DNA from: Candidatus Amoebophilus asiaticus 5a2
GTDB taxonomy: Bacteria; Bacteroidota; Bacteroidia; Cytophagales; Amoebophilaceae
Assembly (NCBI RefSeq): GCF_000020565.1
Contig: NC_010830.1
Coordinates: 724,001-788,000, forward strand
Length of the DNA stretch: 64,000 nucleotides
Reading direction: 5' to 3'
Position numbers and translations under genes: made by a program. The notes below the pieces were generated by a model. That model was not told the DNA's origin. It saw only the letters and a list, made by a program, of their open reading frames with translations, and did not search any database. Shown in pieces: positions 56,061 to 64,000 of this stretch; position 1 is the first letter of the stretch, and each line of letters starts with the position of its first letter.

Positions 56061-57071
56061 TTAATTTAATAGGTCTTGGTTATTTTTGACTAATGTTTCA
56101 AATATATTTATAGTTTCTTCTAAAGATAGATTGGTCATGCCTCCAGCAGCATTTTTGTGACCACCACCATGAAAATACTCTTTAGCAAAAGTGTTTACTG
56201 CAAAATCACCCACAGATCGCAGAGAAATACATACCCTATCATACTTTTCTTTAATAAGGGCTGCTAATACAATACCTTTAATAGAAAGTGCATAGTTTAC
56301 TAATCCTTCTGTGTCGCCTGTATTCAGGTTAAATTGTTTAGCATCAGCCGACTTTATAGCGATATATGCTGTCTTGTAGTCTGGTAATACAGTAAGCCTA
56401 TTGCTAAGTATAAAACTCAAAAATTTAAGCTTATTAAGCGAGTTACTGTCATATACTAGTTTGTTAATCTTAGCTACTTCTACTCCAAATTCTAAAAGAT
56501 TAGCCACAATACGATGTACGTGAGGCGTTGTATTAGGTGTTTTAAAAGATACTGTATCAGTCAGAATACCTACATATAGACATTCTGCTATTGATTTATC
56601 TATACAGTCAGTTTCACCTAAAGCTTCAATGAGTTCATACACCAATTCTGCAGCTGCTGTTGCTTTAGGGTTCCATAGCATCACATCTGCAAAATCTTCT
56701 GTATCTAAATGATGGTCGATAACTATCTTGGTAGCTTTTGTTTGTTTTACAGCACTTGCTAATTCATTAATACGATTTAATATGGCAAAGTCTACGCAAA
56801 AGATAATGTCAGCGCTGGCAATTAATTCAAACGACAATTGCTGGTTATTCTTCTCATAAATAATAACTTCATCTATTCCTGGTAGCCAATCTAGAAATTC
56901 TGGATAGGCGGTAGGAGCAATTACACTTACATGATGATTTTTCTTTTTTAAAAAAGCAGCTAACCCTAGCGACGCCCCTAATGCATCCGCGTCAGGGTTG
57001 GTATGCATAGTAATAACAATTCTTTTGGGCTGGCTGAGTATTTCTTTTTCTATAGCTGGAATAATGTCCAT
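56061..57071 (-). CDS. nrnA: DHH-family nanoRNase / pAp phosphatase
   Basis: 336 residues from the ATG at 57071; an alternative start 15 bases upstream is possible. The DHH domain has HTNPDADALGASLGL (about 22-36), VDFA and IDHHLDTED; the DHHA1 domain ends with FHGGGHKNAAGG. NrnA degrades 2-5 nt RNA and removes the 3' phosphate from pAp. All catalytic residues are in place. First gene of an nrnA-FKBP pair. Confidence 0.93.
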   Translation of the reverse strand: MDIIPAIEKEILSQPKRIVITMHTNPDADALGASLGLAAFLKKKNHHVSVIAPTAYPEFLDWLPGIDEVIIYEKNNQQLSFELIASADIIFCVDFAILNRINELASAVKQTKATKIVIDHHLDTEDFADVMLWNPKATAAAELVYELIEALGETDCIDKSIAECLYVGILTDTVSFKTPNTTPHVHRIVANLLEFGVEVAKINKLVYDSNSLNKLKFLSFILSNRLTVLPDYKTAYIAIKSADAKQFNLNTGDTEGLVNYALSIKGIVLAALIKEKYDRVCISLRSVGDFAVNTFAKEYFHGGGHKNAAGGMTNLSLEETINIFETLVKNNQDLLN

Positions 57072-57272
57072 ATTGTATCCTACCAATAATAAGTAGGTCT
57101 TATTTATATTTGTATAATAAATATAACTATCTAAAAGTTTAATAAAAACTTTTAGCCTTTAAAAAGGTTATTCTTATTACTTTTCTCAGTATCGTGTATA
57201 TTTCAAACTTCGTAAAAAGACTTAAGCTATCTATGTGGCCTAAAAATAGACTTTGTAGCTTATAAAATTTAT

Positions 57273-57641
57273 CTACTTAGAAGCTGTATCAGTATTGGTA
57301 TCTTGTTGTACTTGTGTGCTAGCAGCCTCTTGCTGATCCTGGCTAGGCTCAATAAGTGAATATTCTTGTTGAATTCTCTCAAGATTAGGGCTAATTGGGA
57401 GTCCTATATTTCTTTTCTTTAACCAGAGTGATGTGCCAAGGCTTAATACAAATAATGAAGTAAGTAAACCCCAAGTAATTTGCTCTAATAAGTCACTTGT
57501 TTTCTTAACACCTATTATTTGGTGAGCTCCCATACTTCCAAGTGAATTGCCTACACCTTCTTTTTTAGAGCTTTGTAAAGCAGTAACAAGTATAAGTAAA
57601 ATAGCTGTAATAAGAATAAAAGTAATTAATAAGGTAAACAT
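57273..57641 (-). CDS. secG: Preprotein translocase subunit SecG
   Basis: 122 residues. Two membrane helices (about 1-22 and 57-77) separated by a loop containing SSKKEGVGNSLGSMGAHQII, the SecG pattern. The C-terminal tail is long, acidic and glutamine-rich, as in other Bacteroidota. Part of the SecYEG channel in the inner membrane. Last gene of the sigma-54 activator-lptE-TPR-secG operon; it overlaps the TPR gene by one base. Confidence 0.92.
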   Translation of the reverse strand: MFTLLITFILITAILLILVTALQSSKKEGVGNSLGSMGAHQIIGVKKTSDLLEQITWGLLTSLFVLSLGTSLWLKKRNIGLPISPNLERIQQEYSLIEPSQDQQEAASTQVQQDTNTDTASK

Positions 57642-58330
57642 TATATGTCTTTTTTTAATTCTTCTGTAAGTGTTGAAAAATAAGATCCTTTTTCAGGAAA
57701 TTTTAATTGTAATCGTTTATAAATTTCAATAGCACGCTCAAATTTACCTTGTTTTAACATAACCTGTGCTAAGCTTTCTGTAAGCAAACTATCGTGCAAG
57801 GTAATACTTTCTTTGGTAAGATCAATATGTGCTTCTTCTAAAGATAACTCTTTAATGGTTAAAGGCTTAAATTTACTACCCTTTTTAATAAAATCTTCAA
57901 TAATATCGAGTTGTTCTAAGCTCTTTTTCTTAATTATTCTTTTTTCTTCTTTGGTAGAAATATTGCTAATGTAGCTATTAATAAAATCTGTCTGTAACGT
58001 TGGTTCTTGGCTAGGCTTTGGTTGGCTATAGTTAGTTGGTATTCCTTGTAATGATACTATATGATTGGGTGCTGCTTCGTCAGAAGAAGCATATGCCAGC
58101 TTGTCTTCTAATAACAGTTTTAGCTGGTTACGGTCGGTGGCATAGACAGCTGCTAGCTGTATAGCTTGCTGAGCTTTATCAGGATCTTGATCATAGAGCG
58201 CCTTAGCTATTAGTGAGCAAGCTAGCTGAAAATAAGGGTATTGGTGCAATAATTTTCTAAGCTCTTGTACCTCTGCTGTATCAATTTTTTTAGGTTGTTT
58301 TATAATACTTAGAACTTGTTCAGCTTGCAT
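57641..58330 (-). CDS. TPR-like helical protein
   Basis: 229 residues, no signal peptide. The C-terminal part (about 180-225) is a tetratricopeptide unit: LAQVMLKQGKFERAIEIYKR. The N-terminus is helical with LRKLLHQYPYFQLACSLIAK. This uncharacterised gene sits between lptE and secG in many Bacteroidota, which suggests a link to envelope biogenesis; no more can be said. Confidence 0.8.
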   Translation of the reverse strand: MQAEQVLSIIKQPKKIDTAEVQELRKLLHQYPYFQLACSLIAKALYDQDPDKAQQAIQLAAVYATDRNQLKLLLEDKLAYASSDEAAPNHIVSLQGIPTNYSQPKPSQEPTLQTDFINSYISNISTKEEKRIIKKKSLEQLDIIEDFIKKGSKFKPLTIKELSLEEAHIDLTKESITLHDSLLTESLAQVMLKQGKFERAIEIYKRLQLKFPEKGSYFSTLTEELKKDI

Positions 58331-58385
58331 GGCAATGGTTATAAGGATCTCTTGTATATGAGTAATATAATTTATTTATTTTAGG

Positions 58386-58922
58386 TTACCAATTAGCTAT
58401 AGAGGCATTAAATATATCTTTAATGAGTTTCTTGAGTATGTCTTCTACCAAGCCAGGTTCTTCTGTATCGCGGCTAGTTGATGCATCCTTGTCAGCAGTC
58501 TGAGTAAACTGCTTTTTGCTAAATTCAAAATCTTTATCATAGGCATTGCTATAACTTACTTGTACGGTAATACTGAGCTGTTCTCGACTAGTCGTAGCTC
58601 CTCGGTCATCGCTCCGAGGAGTTATGGGAGTATACTTGAACTCAGTTATGATTCCTTCAAACTGAATGTCACCATTGCTGAATACTTCCTTTAATTTGGT
58701 TTTTTGAGCTAATTCCATCCGTAATTTTTCTGCCAGTTGCTCGCTTAAGTTAGCAGGGCCTAGTGCCACTCTAGATTGAAATGGCTGCATGGAAAAAGTT
58801 TTAGCTTCTTTAGATAAAGAGCTGCCGGAAAATGTGTACATAAGACAGCTTTGTAGAATTAAACCTGCTAGGATGCTTAGTAGAAAATTGATATGTTTAT
58901 TTTTATTCAAGGTTATATTCAT
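58386..58922 (-). CDS. lptE: LPS-assembly lipoprotein LptE
   Basis: 178 residues. Lipoprotein signal peptide with C26 in LILQSC. The mature part matches the LptE/RlpB-type family of Bacteroidota: YTFSGSSLSKEAKTFSMQPF, LAEKLRMELAQKTKL, then a beta-rich middle (FEGIITEFKYTPITP). It plugs LptD and helps place LPS in the outer membrane. Its first 20 bases overlap the end of the sigma-54 activator gene, so translation is probably coupled. Confidence 0.87.
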   Translation of the reverse strand: MNITLNKNKHINFLLSILAGLILQSCLMYTFSGSSLSKEAKTFSMQPFQSRVALGPANLSEQLAEKLRMELAQKTKLKEVFSNGDIQFEGIITEFKYTPITPRSDDRGATTSREQLSITVQVSYSNAYDKDFEFSKKQFTQTADKDASTSRDTEEPGLVEDILKKLIKDIFNASIANW

Positions 58923-60183
58923 TTATTTTTCTATACAAAGTACGTTCTGATATGCCCAAAACCTCGGCAGCCTTTTTTCGTTTATGTTTAAATTTCTCTA
59001 AAGCTTTTGTAATTAATTCTTTTTCTTTTGCTTCTATGGATAAATTTTCTTCTTTTATCGTTTCTACCTCTTGTGTATGCTGTTGTATGAAAGGCTTAGT
59101 TTGATGTTTTATGTAGGCATAGGCGGGTTGCAGATTGTCGGTTTCATAAATACTATTGCTGGGTACAGGTAACATTTCCTTTTCTAAACGGTTAGGCGTC
59201 TTTTTAAAGAGAGTAGCATGTGTTTTAATTATCTCTTTACCTTGTGAACTGCTATTAAGAAGTTCAAATATTAATCCCTGTAGATCATGCATTTCTTTTC
59301 TCATGTCAAAAAGGATCTTAAATAAAAACTCTCGCTCTTTTGAACTTTCTTGTGTATGCGATGGCCTATACAATGTTGGTAAAACTTGTTGGTCGGGTGG
59401 TAGATAATCTTTTAATTTTTTTCGATCAATTAGTCTATCTACTTCTAAAACAGAAATTTGCTCTACTAGATTTTTAAGTTGCCTGATATTGCCTGGAAAT
59501 CTATAATGCAAGAGTAAATCTTGCGCATCTTCTGTAAGCTGAATAGGTTTGATATAATATTTATCTGCAAATTCAGTAGCAAACTTTAAAAATAGAAGTG
59601 TGATATCTGCACCTCTTTCTCGAAGAGGAGGGATTTGGATAGGGACAGTATTAAGCCTATAGTATAGGTCTTCTCTAAACTTACCTTTGTAAATAGCATC
59701 TAGCAAGTTGACATTAGTAGCAGCTATAACGCGTACTTTTACTTTTTGTATTTTAGAAGAACCTACTTTGATAAATTCTCCATATTCCAGCACACGTAAA
59801 AGTTTAGTTTGTGTGCTAATGGGCATTTCGCCTATTTCATCTAAAAAAATAGTTCCTCCATTAGCCTCTTCAAAGTATCCTTTACGCATTTCCACTGCTC
59901 CTGTAAAAGCACCTTTTTCATGTCCAAATAGCTCAGAATCAATAGTGCCTTCAGGAATCGCACCACAGTTGATAGCAATAAACTTTCCATGCTTATAAGG
60001 GCTTAAACTATGAATCAATTTAGAAAAGGATTCTTTACCTGTACCACTTTCGCCAGTAATGAGCACTGATAGTTCCGTAGGAGCTACCTGAGTAGCTATC
60101 TCAATAGCTCTATTTAACGCAGGTGCATTACCTACAATACCAAACTGTTGTTTTAAATGGTTAAGCTCTGCTGCTACTTGCAT
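58903..60183 (-). CDS. Sigma-54-dependent transcriptional activator without receiver domain
   Basis: 426 residues. The AAA+ domain starts almost at once: Walker A GESGTGK at 44-50, the sigma-54 contact loop GAFTGA at 91-96, Walker B GTIFLDEIGEM near 108-118. A linker of about 100 residues leads to a Fis-type helix-turn-helix at the end (KRKKAAEVLGISERTLYRKI). There is no N-terminal receiver or GAF domain, so control may be by level or by a partner. First gene of the lptE-TPR-secG operon, as in many Bacteroidota. Confidence 0.92.
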   Translation of the reverse strand: MQVAAELNHLKQQFGIVGNAPALNRAIEIATQVAPTELSVLITGESGTGKESFSKLIHSLSPYKHGKFIAINCGAIPEGTIDSELFGHEKGAFTGAVEMRKGYFEEANGGTIFLDEIGEMPISTQTKLLRVLEYGEFIKVGSSKIQKVKVRVIAATNVNLLDAIYKGKFREDLYYRLNTVPIQIPPLRERGADITLLFLKFATEFADKYYIKPIQLTEDAQDLLLHYRFPGNIRQLKNLVEQISVLEVDRLIDRKKLKDYLPPDQQVLPTLYRPSHTQESSKEREFLFKILFDMRKEMHDLQGLIFELLNSSSQGKEIIKTHATLFKKTPNRLEKEMLPVPSNSIYETDNLQPAYAYIKHQTKPFIQQHTQEVETIKEENLSIEAKEKELITKALEKFKHKRKKAAEVLGISERTLYRKINEYNLE

Positions 60184-60559
60184 GAAATCTAAATTTGAGA
60201 TATGCCATGAATGCTGATCTATGCATATTAATAGATCACTTTAAAGCCAGTAAGCTTATCTGGCCTTATTCATTTGTAAATTTAGCCAAACGAGCGAAAC
60301 TAAAAAAACTGAATGGTTAAAAAATATATAAACACTTAATTAAAAATGTATTGTTGTACTATTTATCCTAAAGTATTAAAAAATCTATTTATTTAAATAA
60401 TATAATAAAAGTCATAGTTAATAATTAATTTTCATATCTAAAAAAGAAAGCAAATCTGTCAAATTTAGTGCAATCTAAGATAGGGTTGTTAAATGGGGAA
60501 GAGGCTGAAATCTTAGGTATAACTTATAACATAAGAAGAATATATTTTAAAACAGAGTT
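60184..60559. other. Divergent intergenic stretch
   Basis: 376 AT-rich bases between the starts of the sigma-54 activator and the Ham1-type gene. Promoters for both must lie here, but I find no good consensus match and no -24/-12 site that I would defend. Confidence 0.4.
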
Positions 60560-61150
60560 ATGAAAAATAGTACACTTACTTTTGTAACAGGTAATAATGG
60601 AAAATTTAAAGAGGTAGAACGTTATATCAATGAGTTGGCTCCTACTATTACATTAAAGCAAGCTGCAATAGATTTGCCCGAGTGCCAAAGTCTTGATATT
60701 CGTACTGTAGCTTTGGGCAAAGCCCAAAAAGCGTGGGAATTACTGCAAGCACCTGTGTTAATTGACGATGGCGGTATTTATCTTGAGCGTTACCATCAAT
60801 TTCCTGGAACCTTATCCAAATATGTTTATCAAGGAATTGGGTTAAATGGTATTTGGCTTTTAGCTAAAGAAGATCCACGAGCTTATTTTTTGAGTTGTCT
60901 GGTCTATATTACTAGTCCAACTGACTATCATTTTTTTGAAGGTATATGCCAAGGAATCATGATTGAACCAGTAAATGAAGTGCTTGATAGCCATTTGCCT
61001 TATACCTATATGTTTGTTCCTAATGGACAAACCAAAACAATGGCTCAGCTACGTAATACCGAAGCAGAAAAAGAATTTCACCATCGGTTAAAAGCTACCA
61101 AGCAACTTATTAATTATATTGTTACGATTGTATCAGAAAGGATATATTAA
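60560..61150 (+). CDS. Ham1/RdgB-type non-canonical purine NTP pyrophosphatase
   Basis: 196 residues, usual length. It opens with FVTGNNGKFKEVERY, the phosphate-binding start of the family, and has VLIDDGGIYLERYHQFPGTL at about 70-90 with the catalytic acidic residues. The substrate pocket segment FVPNGQTKTMAQL replaces the common F.P.g..kT.AEl. It hydrolyses ITP/XTP-like nucleotides to keep them out of DNA and RNA. It is somewhat diverged from RdgB, so I leave the symbol empty. Confidence 0.85.
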   Translation: MKNSTLTFVTGNNGKFKEVERYINELAPTITLKQAAIDLPECQSLDIRTVALGKAQKAWELLQAPVLIDDGGIYLERYHQFPGTLSKYVYQGIGLNGIWLLAKEDPRAYFLSCLVYITSPTDYHFFEGICQGIMIEPVNEVLDSHLPYTYMFVPNGQTKTMAQLRNTEAEKEFHHRLKATKQLINYIVTIVSERIY

Positions 61151-61564
61151 ACTCTCATACAAGTAATAAAATATCAATTAAAGCTACCTAGTGTCTAGGG
61201 TAATTGTAGTGATAGTAATGGAAGTAGCAATTTAGCGTAATATTGAAGAGCTTACCAGTGTTATGCTGTAAATTACTTTAGCGCTACCCTATAACGTCAC
61301 TATAAAATACCAGGTAGTGTTGAAAATAGAAAAAGATAGGGGCTAGTTAGCCTTCATAAGACCAAAAACCTTTAATAATATTAAGAATTAAGAGTTGCTA
61401 TAAAATTAACCAAACAATAACTCCATCCCATCAAGAAAAGGATGCTATAGAAGCACAATCCTTAAGGATTAGGTATTTATTTCTGTATTAAACAAGTATT
61501 TATTTGCATATCTGTTAGCGACCAACTATTATAAGGTCCTCACTTAAATAATTATTCCCAACCT
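61151..61564. other. Intergenic stretch
   Basis: 414 bases before the giant lipoprotein frame. No gene or repeat that I can support; promoter not identified. Confidence 0.4.
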
Positions 61565-64000
61565 ATGAAACGGACCTATAAACGAAGTCAACGACTAATG
61601 GCTTTTATTTTGCTTGCCAGTTTATTCTTACAGAGCTGTGGCAATTCTCTTAATCCAGTAATTCCTAATCCAATTCGAGAAGTACCATCAGAACATATTC
61701 CCTTATTAACTGACCACATTCAACCTTTGGTTGGGCAAGAGCTTACAGCACAAGGTGGCCATGCTGTTACTTTTTATGAAGAAGCCGGTGAGTTAAAAGC
61801 TAATGTAGCAATGAATGTGCCTCAATGATTTAGCAAACGCTATAAAGGTCTAAATGTAGCTATCGAGCAAGGCACAGAATTATTAAGCTTGCCTCTATTA
61901 AGTGAACAAACGCAGCAGCGTCGTATCCACCTTCAATTAGCACGAGAAAAACAGCCAGCTAAGGTAGTTATCTATCAAGGAGCAGGTTTGATGGGTGGCA
62001 TGCAAGAAGAAGAAAATGATGAACGGATGGGACAGGAATACACAAAAGAAAGTAAAGATAACACAAAAGAAGAGATAAAACATTTGGATTCAGCCCCAGC
62101 CAATAGAGAAGAGGAAGATTTATTAAAAAATACTGATTATAGCAACTTACCAATACCAACTAAGGACATTTCAGCAGATAATTTACCAATCTTCCAAGAA
62201 CCTCTTAATACAGTACAATGCCTTCAAGGAAGTTATACAATTGATGGGAAGGTATTCAGGCGCCAAAATGTTTCTGGTAATGGGATGGATTGTTTTTTCA
62301 ATGCAGCCGGTTTAAAGCGAGAAGAGCAGATTGCTAAGTTAAAACAGTATAAAAATGATACAACGGTGCGTGATATGATTACAAATGAAATTATATCGGC
62401 AGCTAAATCCTCGTATGAACTACCAGCCGAAGTTAAAAAATTAATTAATTATACCCTTTATGAAAGCCAAATAGAGCCCATCAATCGGTTAAAAGAAGAA
62501 CGTAACAAGCAACTTACAGACCAAAGTAAGAAGTCAGAAGAGCAAGATATAAAAAAGCTTCCTCCAGTACTTCAGAATATAGATAGACAAGAAGAAGAGA
62601 TACTAGCAGCATTAAGACAAAGAGCAAGTACTGTAGAAGTATATATGGCTTTTGTTGAAAATCATATAGGGAATAGAGAGATGATAGTCGCCCTCCATGA
62701 TGTACAAGGCGATAATCCAACAAACCAAGAAGCAAATTTTACCTCTATCGATGCAATTGCATATATTAATAATTTAGGAATTAAAATATATCAGCCTGAT
62801 AATAGGATACTGCACCTTACCCATCAATTTACTCCTCAAAATGCCACTAAAATTGTTTATTTATATCATAGTGGAATCCACTTCCAGACACTTATTCCAG
62901 GCAGAAATCAAGAGAAAGCAGTTGAGTTAAAACCTGAAGAGGAGTCTACTAAGGAGGATTTAGAAACTTTTCAACCTGAACTTGAAGAAGTAGATTTAGG
63001 TCAATCTATCAGTAGTTGCTTAGAAGCACAGACAATACCGGATGAGCATATGGAGGGTTTTGAAGTCCAAGGGAACATGGAAAAACGATGGAGCCCAATA
63101 CATCAGGAGCCTGAATGGTCTACCTATGCTAAAGTAATTCAAACTAGTGGAGTAGATAATAGTGAGAGTGAGTATAGCAGCAGTGAAGAAAAAGAGCAAA
63201 TGTTTCAATCGTTAAAAGAAAATCATCCAGGCCTTGGATATATTGATGATAAACATAACCCATATAATAGGAAAGGAGCAAAAAGGGCAGAAAAAATTCA
63301 AAGGAGATTAGAAAGAGAGGCTGTATTGAGACATCAATTACAAGAATATGAAATGAATGGAATTACAGTAAAGAAATGCCAAGGAAGCCGAAAAATAACT
63401 AAAATAGAGTTTTTAAAAGGTATTGCCCAGCAAGTGGCTCCTCATTTGGTTGAACTTGGAACTTGGGAGGATATACCAGAGTTTGTGGTAATTACTGGAA
63501 AAAATGGAGCAGGTAAATCACAGCTATTTGAATACATTGAAAGTGTATTAAATACTCACAATCCTACCATAAATTTTTTATTTCGAGGTCCTGATTATAA
63601 TAATAGTCATGTTGCACATAATTTTGATACTAACAGAGATACTGACTATTTCATAAAAAATTCTACTCAACGTAAGGATCTCATAGCAGACATTATAAAA
63701 TATTATAGGAGTGGGGAAATTAGTCTTAGATGGCAAAGTTGGAATCTTTATAGAGATATATTAGGAAAAATAGATGAGGGCTCACTTCACCAGTTCCCTA
63801 AGAAAAAGGATGACAATCTACCACATTCAATAGCAGCTCGTCTAGACGAGTTCAATACTGATAAACAAAAATTACGGGAGCAAGAAATTGGGAAGCTTAT
63901 AGACAGCCATAAAGACTATAATAGTGAAAGTCATAATGTGAAAGATCCATTACAAGCATTAGGTAAGATATTCAACCTTTACGAACAACGTATTGAAGCA
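61565..64000 (+). pseudogene. Giant lipoprotein with OTU-like protease region and P-loop ATPase; in-frame TGA, 3' partial
   Basis: The ATG at 61565 opens a lipoprotein (signal peptide with C25 in LFLQSC). After 87 codons a TGA stands at 61826-61828, yet the same frame then stays open for 724 codons to the window edge. Sequence on both sides reads as one protein (ANVAMNVPQ, stop, FSKRYKGLNVAIEQGTELL), so TGA probably replaced a Trp or Gly codon. Counting TGA as a residue: a charged linker (about 145-215), a cysteine-protease-like region with D242-C243 in GNGMDCFFNAAG and H439 in HSGIHFQTL, similar in layout to OTU deubiquitinases; a charged linker (about 460-600); and a P-loop GKNGAGKS at 645-652 opening an ATPase domain. 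A restart at the ATG at 61991 would give a cytoplasmic form. Either a recent nonsense allele or a read-through gene. Confidence 0.7.

Noticed and set aside
61826-61828. TGA as a selenocysteine codon
   Set aside because: No SECIS-like hairpin is apparent just after it, and the position in a linker after the lipoprotein signal has no catalytic sense.
1-64000. CRISPR array or cas genes
   Set aside because: No regularly spaced repeat and no Cas-like protein was seen in the window.

Overview
The window is AT-rich DNA from a member of the Bacteroidota. The gene content points to an intracellular relative of Candidatus Amoebophilus or Cardinium. This is inferred from gene content and sequence style, not from a marker gene. 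The Bacteroidota signals are promoters of the form TTTG-N19-TAnnTTTG (upstream of rpmB and of the rsmI-like gene), absence of obvious Shine-Dalgarno sites, the cluster rpmB-rpmG-DUF4295-ftsY, a DUF2851 gene, and the row sigma-54 activator, lptE, TPR gene, secG. The symbiont signals are an ankyrin-repeat lipoprotein, large low-complexity or coiled-coil lipoproteins, an OTU-like cysteine protease candidate, insertion sequences inside genes, decayed genes and long gene-free stretches.

Layout. 1-7.1 kb: C-terminal part of a membrane transporter-like / kinase-like / SpoT-type HD protein, then phoH, a LysM transglycosylase, an O-methyltransferase, yicC and a PAP2 phosphatase. 7.5-10.3 kb: a gene remnant and a coiled-coil lipoprotein. 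11.5-13.4 kb: rpmB-rpmG-DUF4295 and ftsY. 13.4-17 kb: a short inverted-repeat element and an ankyrin lipoprotein gene split by an IS5-like element. 17.2-25.8 kb: gatB, alaS, an M23 peptidase, a MerR regulator, an EamA transporter and a probable outer-membrane protein. 27-30.6 kb: a small beta-barrel protein, an RsmI-like methyltransferase and a decayed outer-membrane-type gene carrying a second IS copy. 30.7-36.7 kb: tyrS, yifB, DUF2851, tRNA-Leu(GAG) and an M42 aminopeptidase. 37-44.1 kb: two very large genes on the minus strand, one beta-rich and one coiled-coil with a nuclease-like Cys/His motif. 44.7-49.3 kb: rimM and a shortened division cluster ftsL-ftsI-murE. 49.4-55 kb: a membrane-anchored propeller-like protein, a small lipoprotein and argS. 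55-60.2 kb: nrnA with an FKBP lipoprotein, then the sigma-54 activator-lptE-TPR-secG operon. 60.5-64 kb: a Ham1-type NTP pyrophosphatase and a giant lipoprotein frame that runs off the window.

Most of the window is housekeeping: translation, cell wall with meso-diaminopimelate-type MurE, protein export and LPS transport. The accessory part is where the novelty lies: (i) a membrane protein that ends in a ppGpp-hydrolase-type HD domain, (ii) the 36998-44140 pair, which looks like an effector or toxin cassette, and (iii) the 61565-64000 frame, with an OTU-like protease region followed by a P-loop ATPase and interrupted by a single in-frame TGA.

Two decay events can be reconstructed directly. 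Precise removal of the first IS and one ATT target copy restores the ankyrin reading frame exactly. A 25-bp tandem duplication explains the first frameshift in the outer-membrane-type pseudogene.
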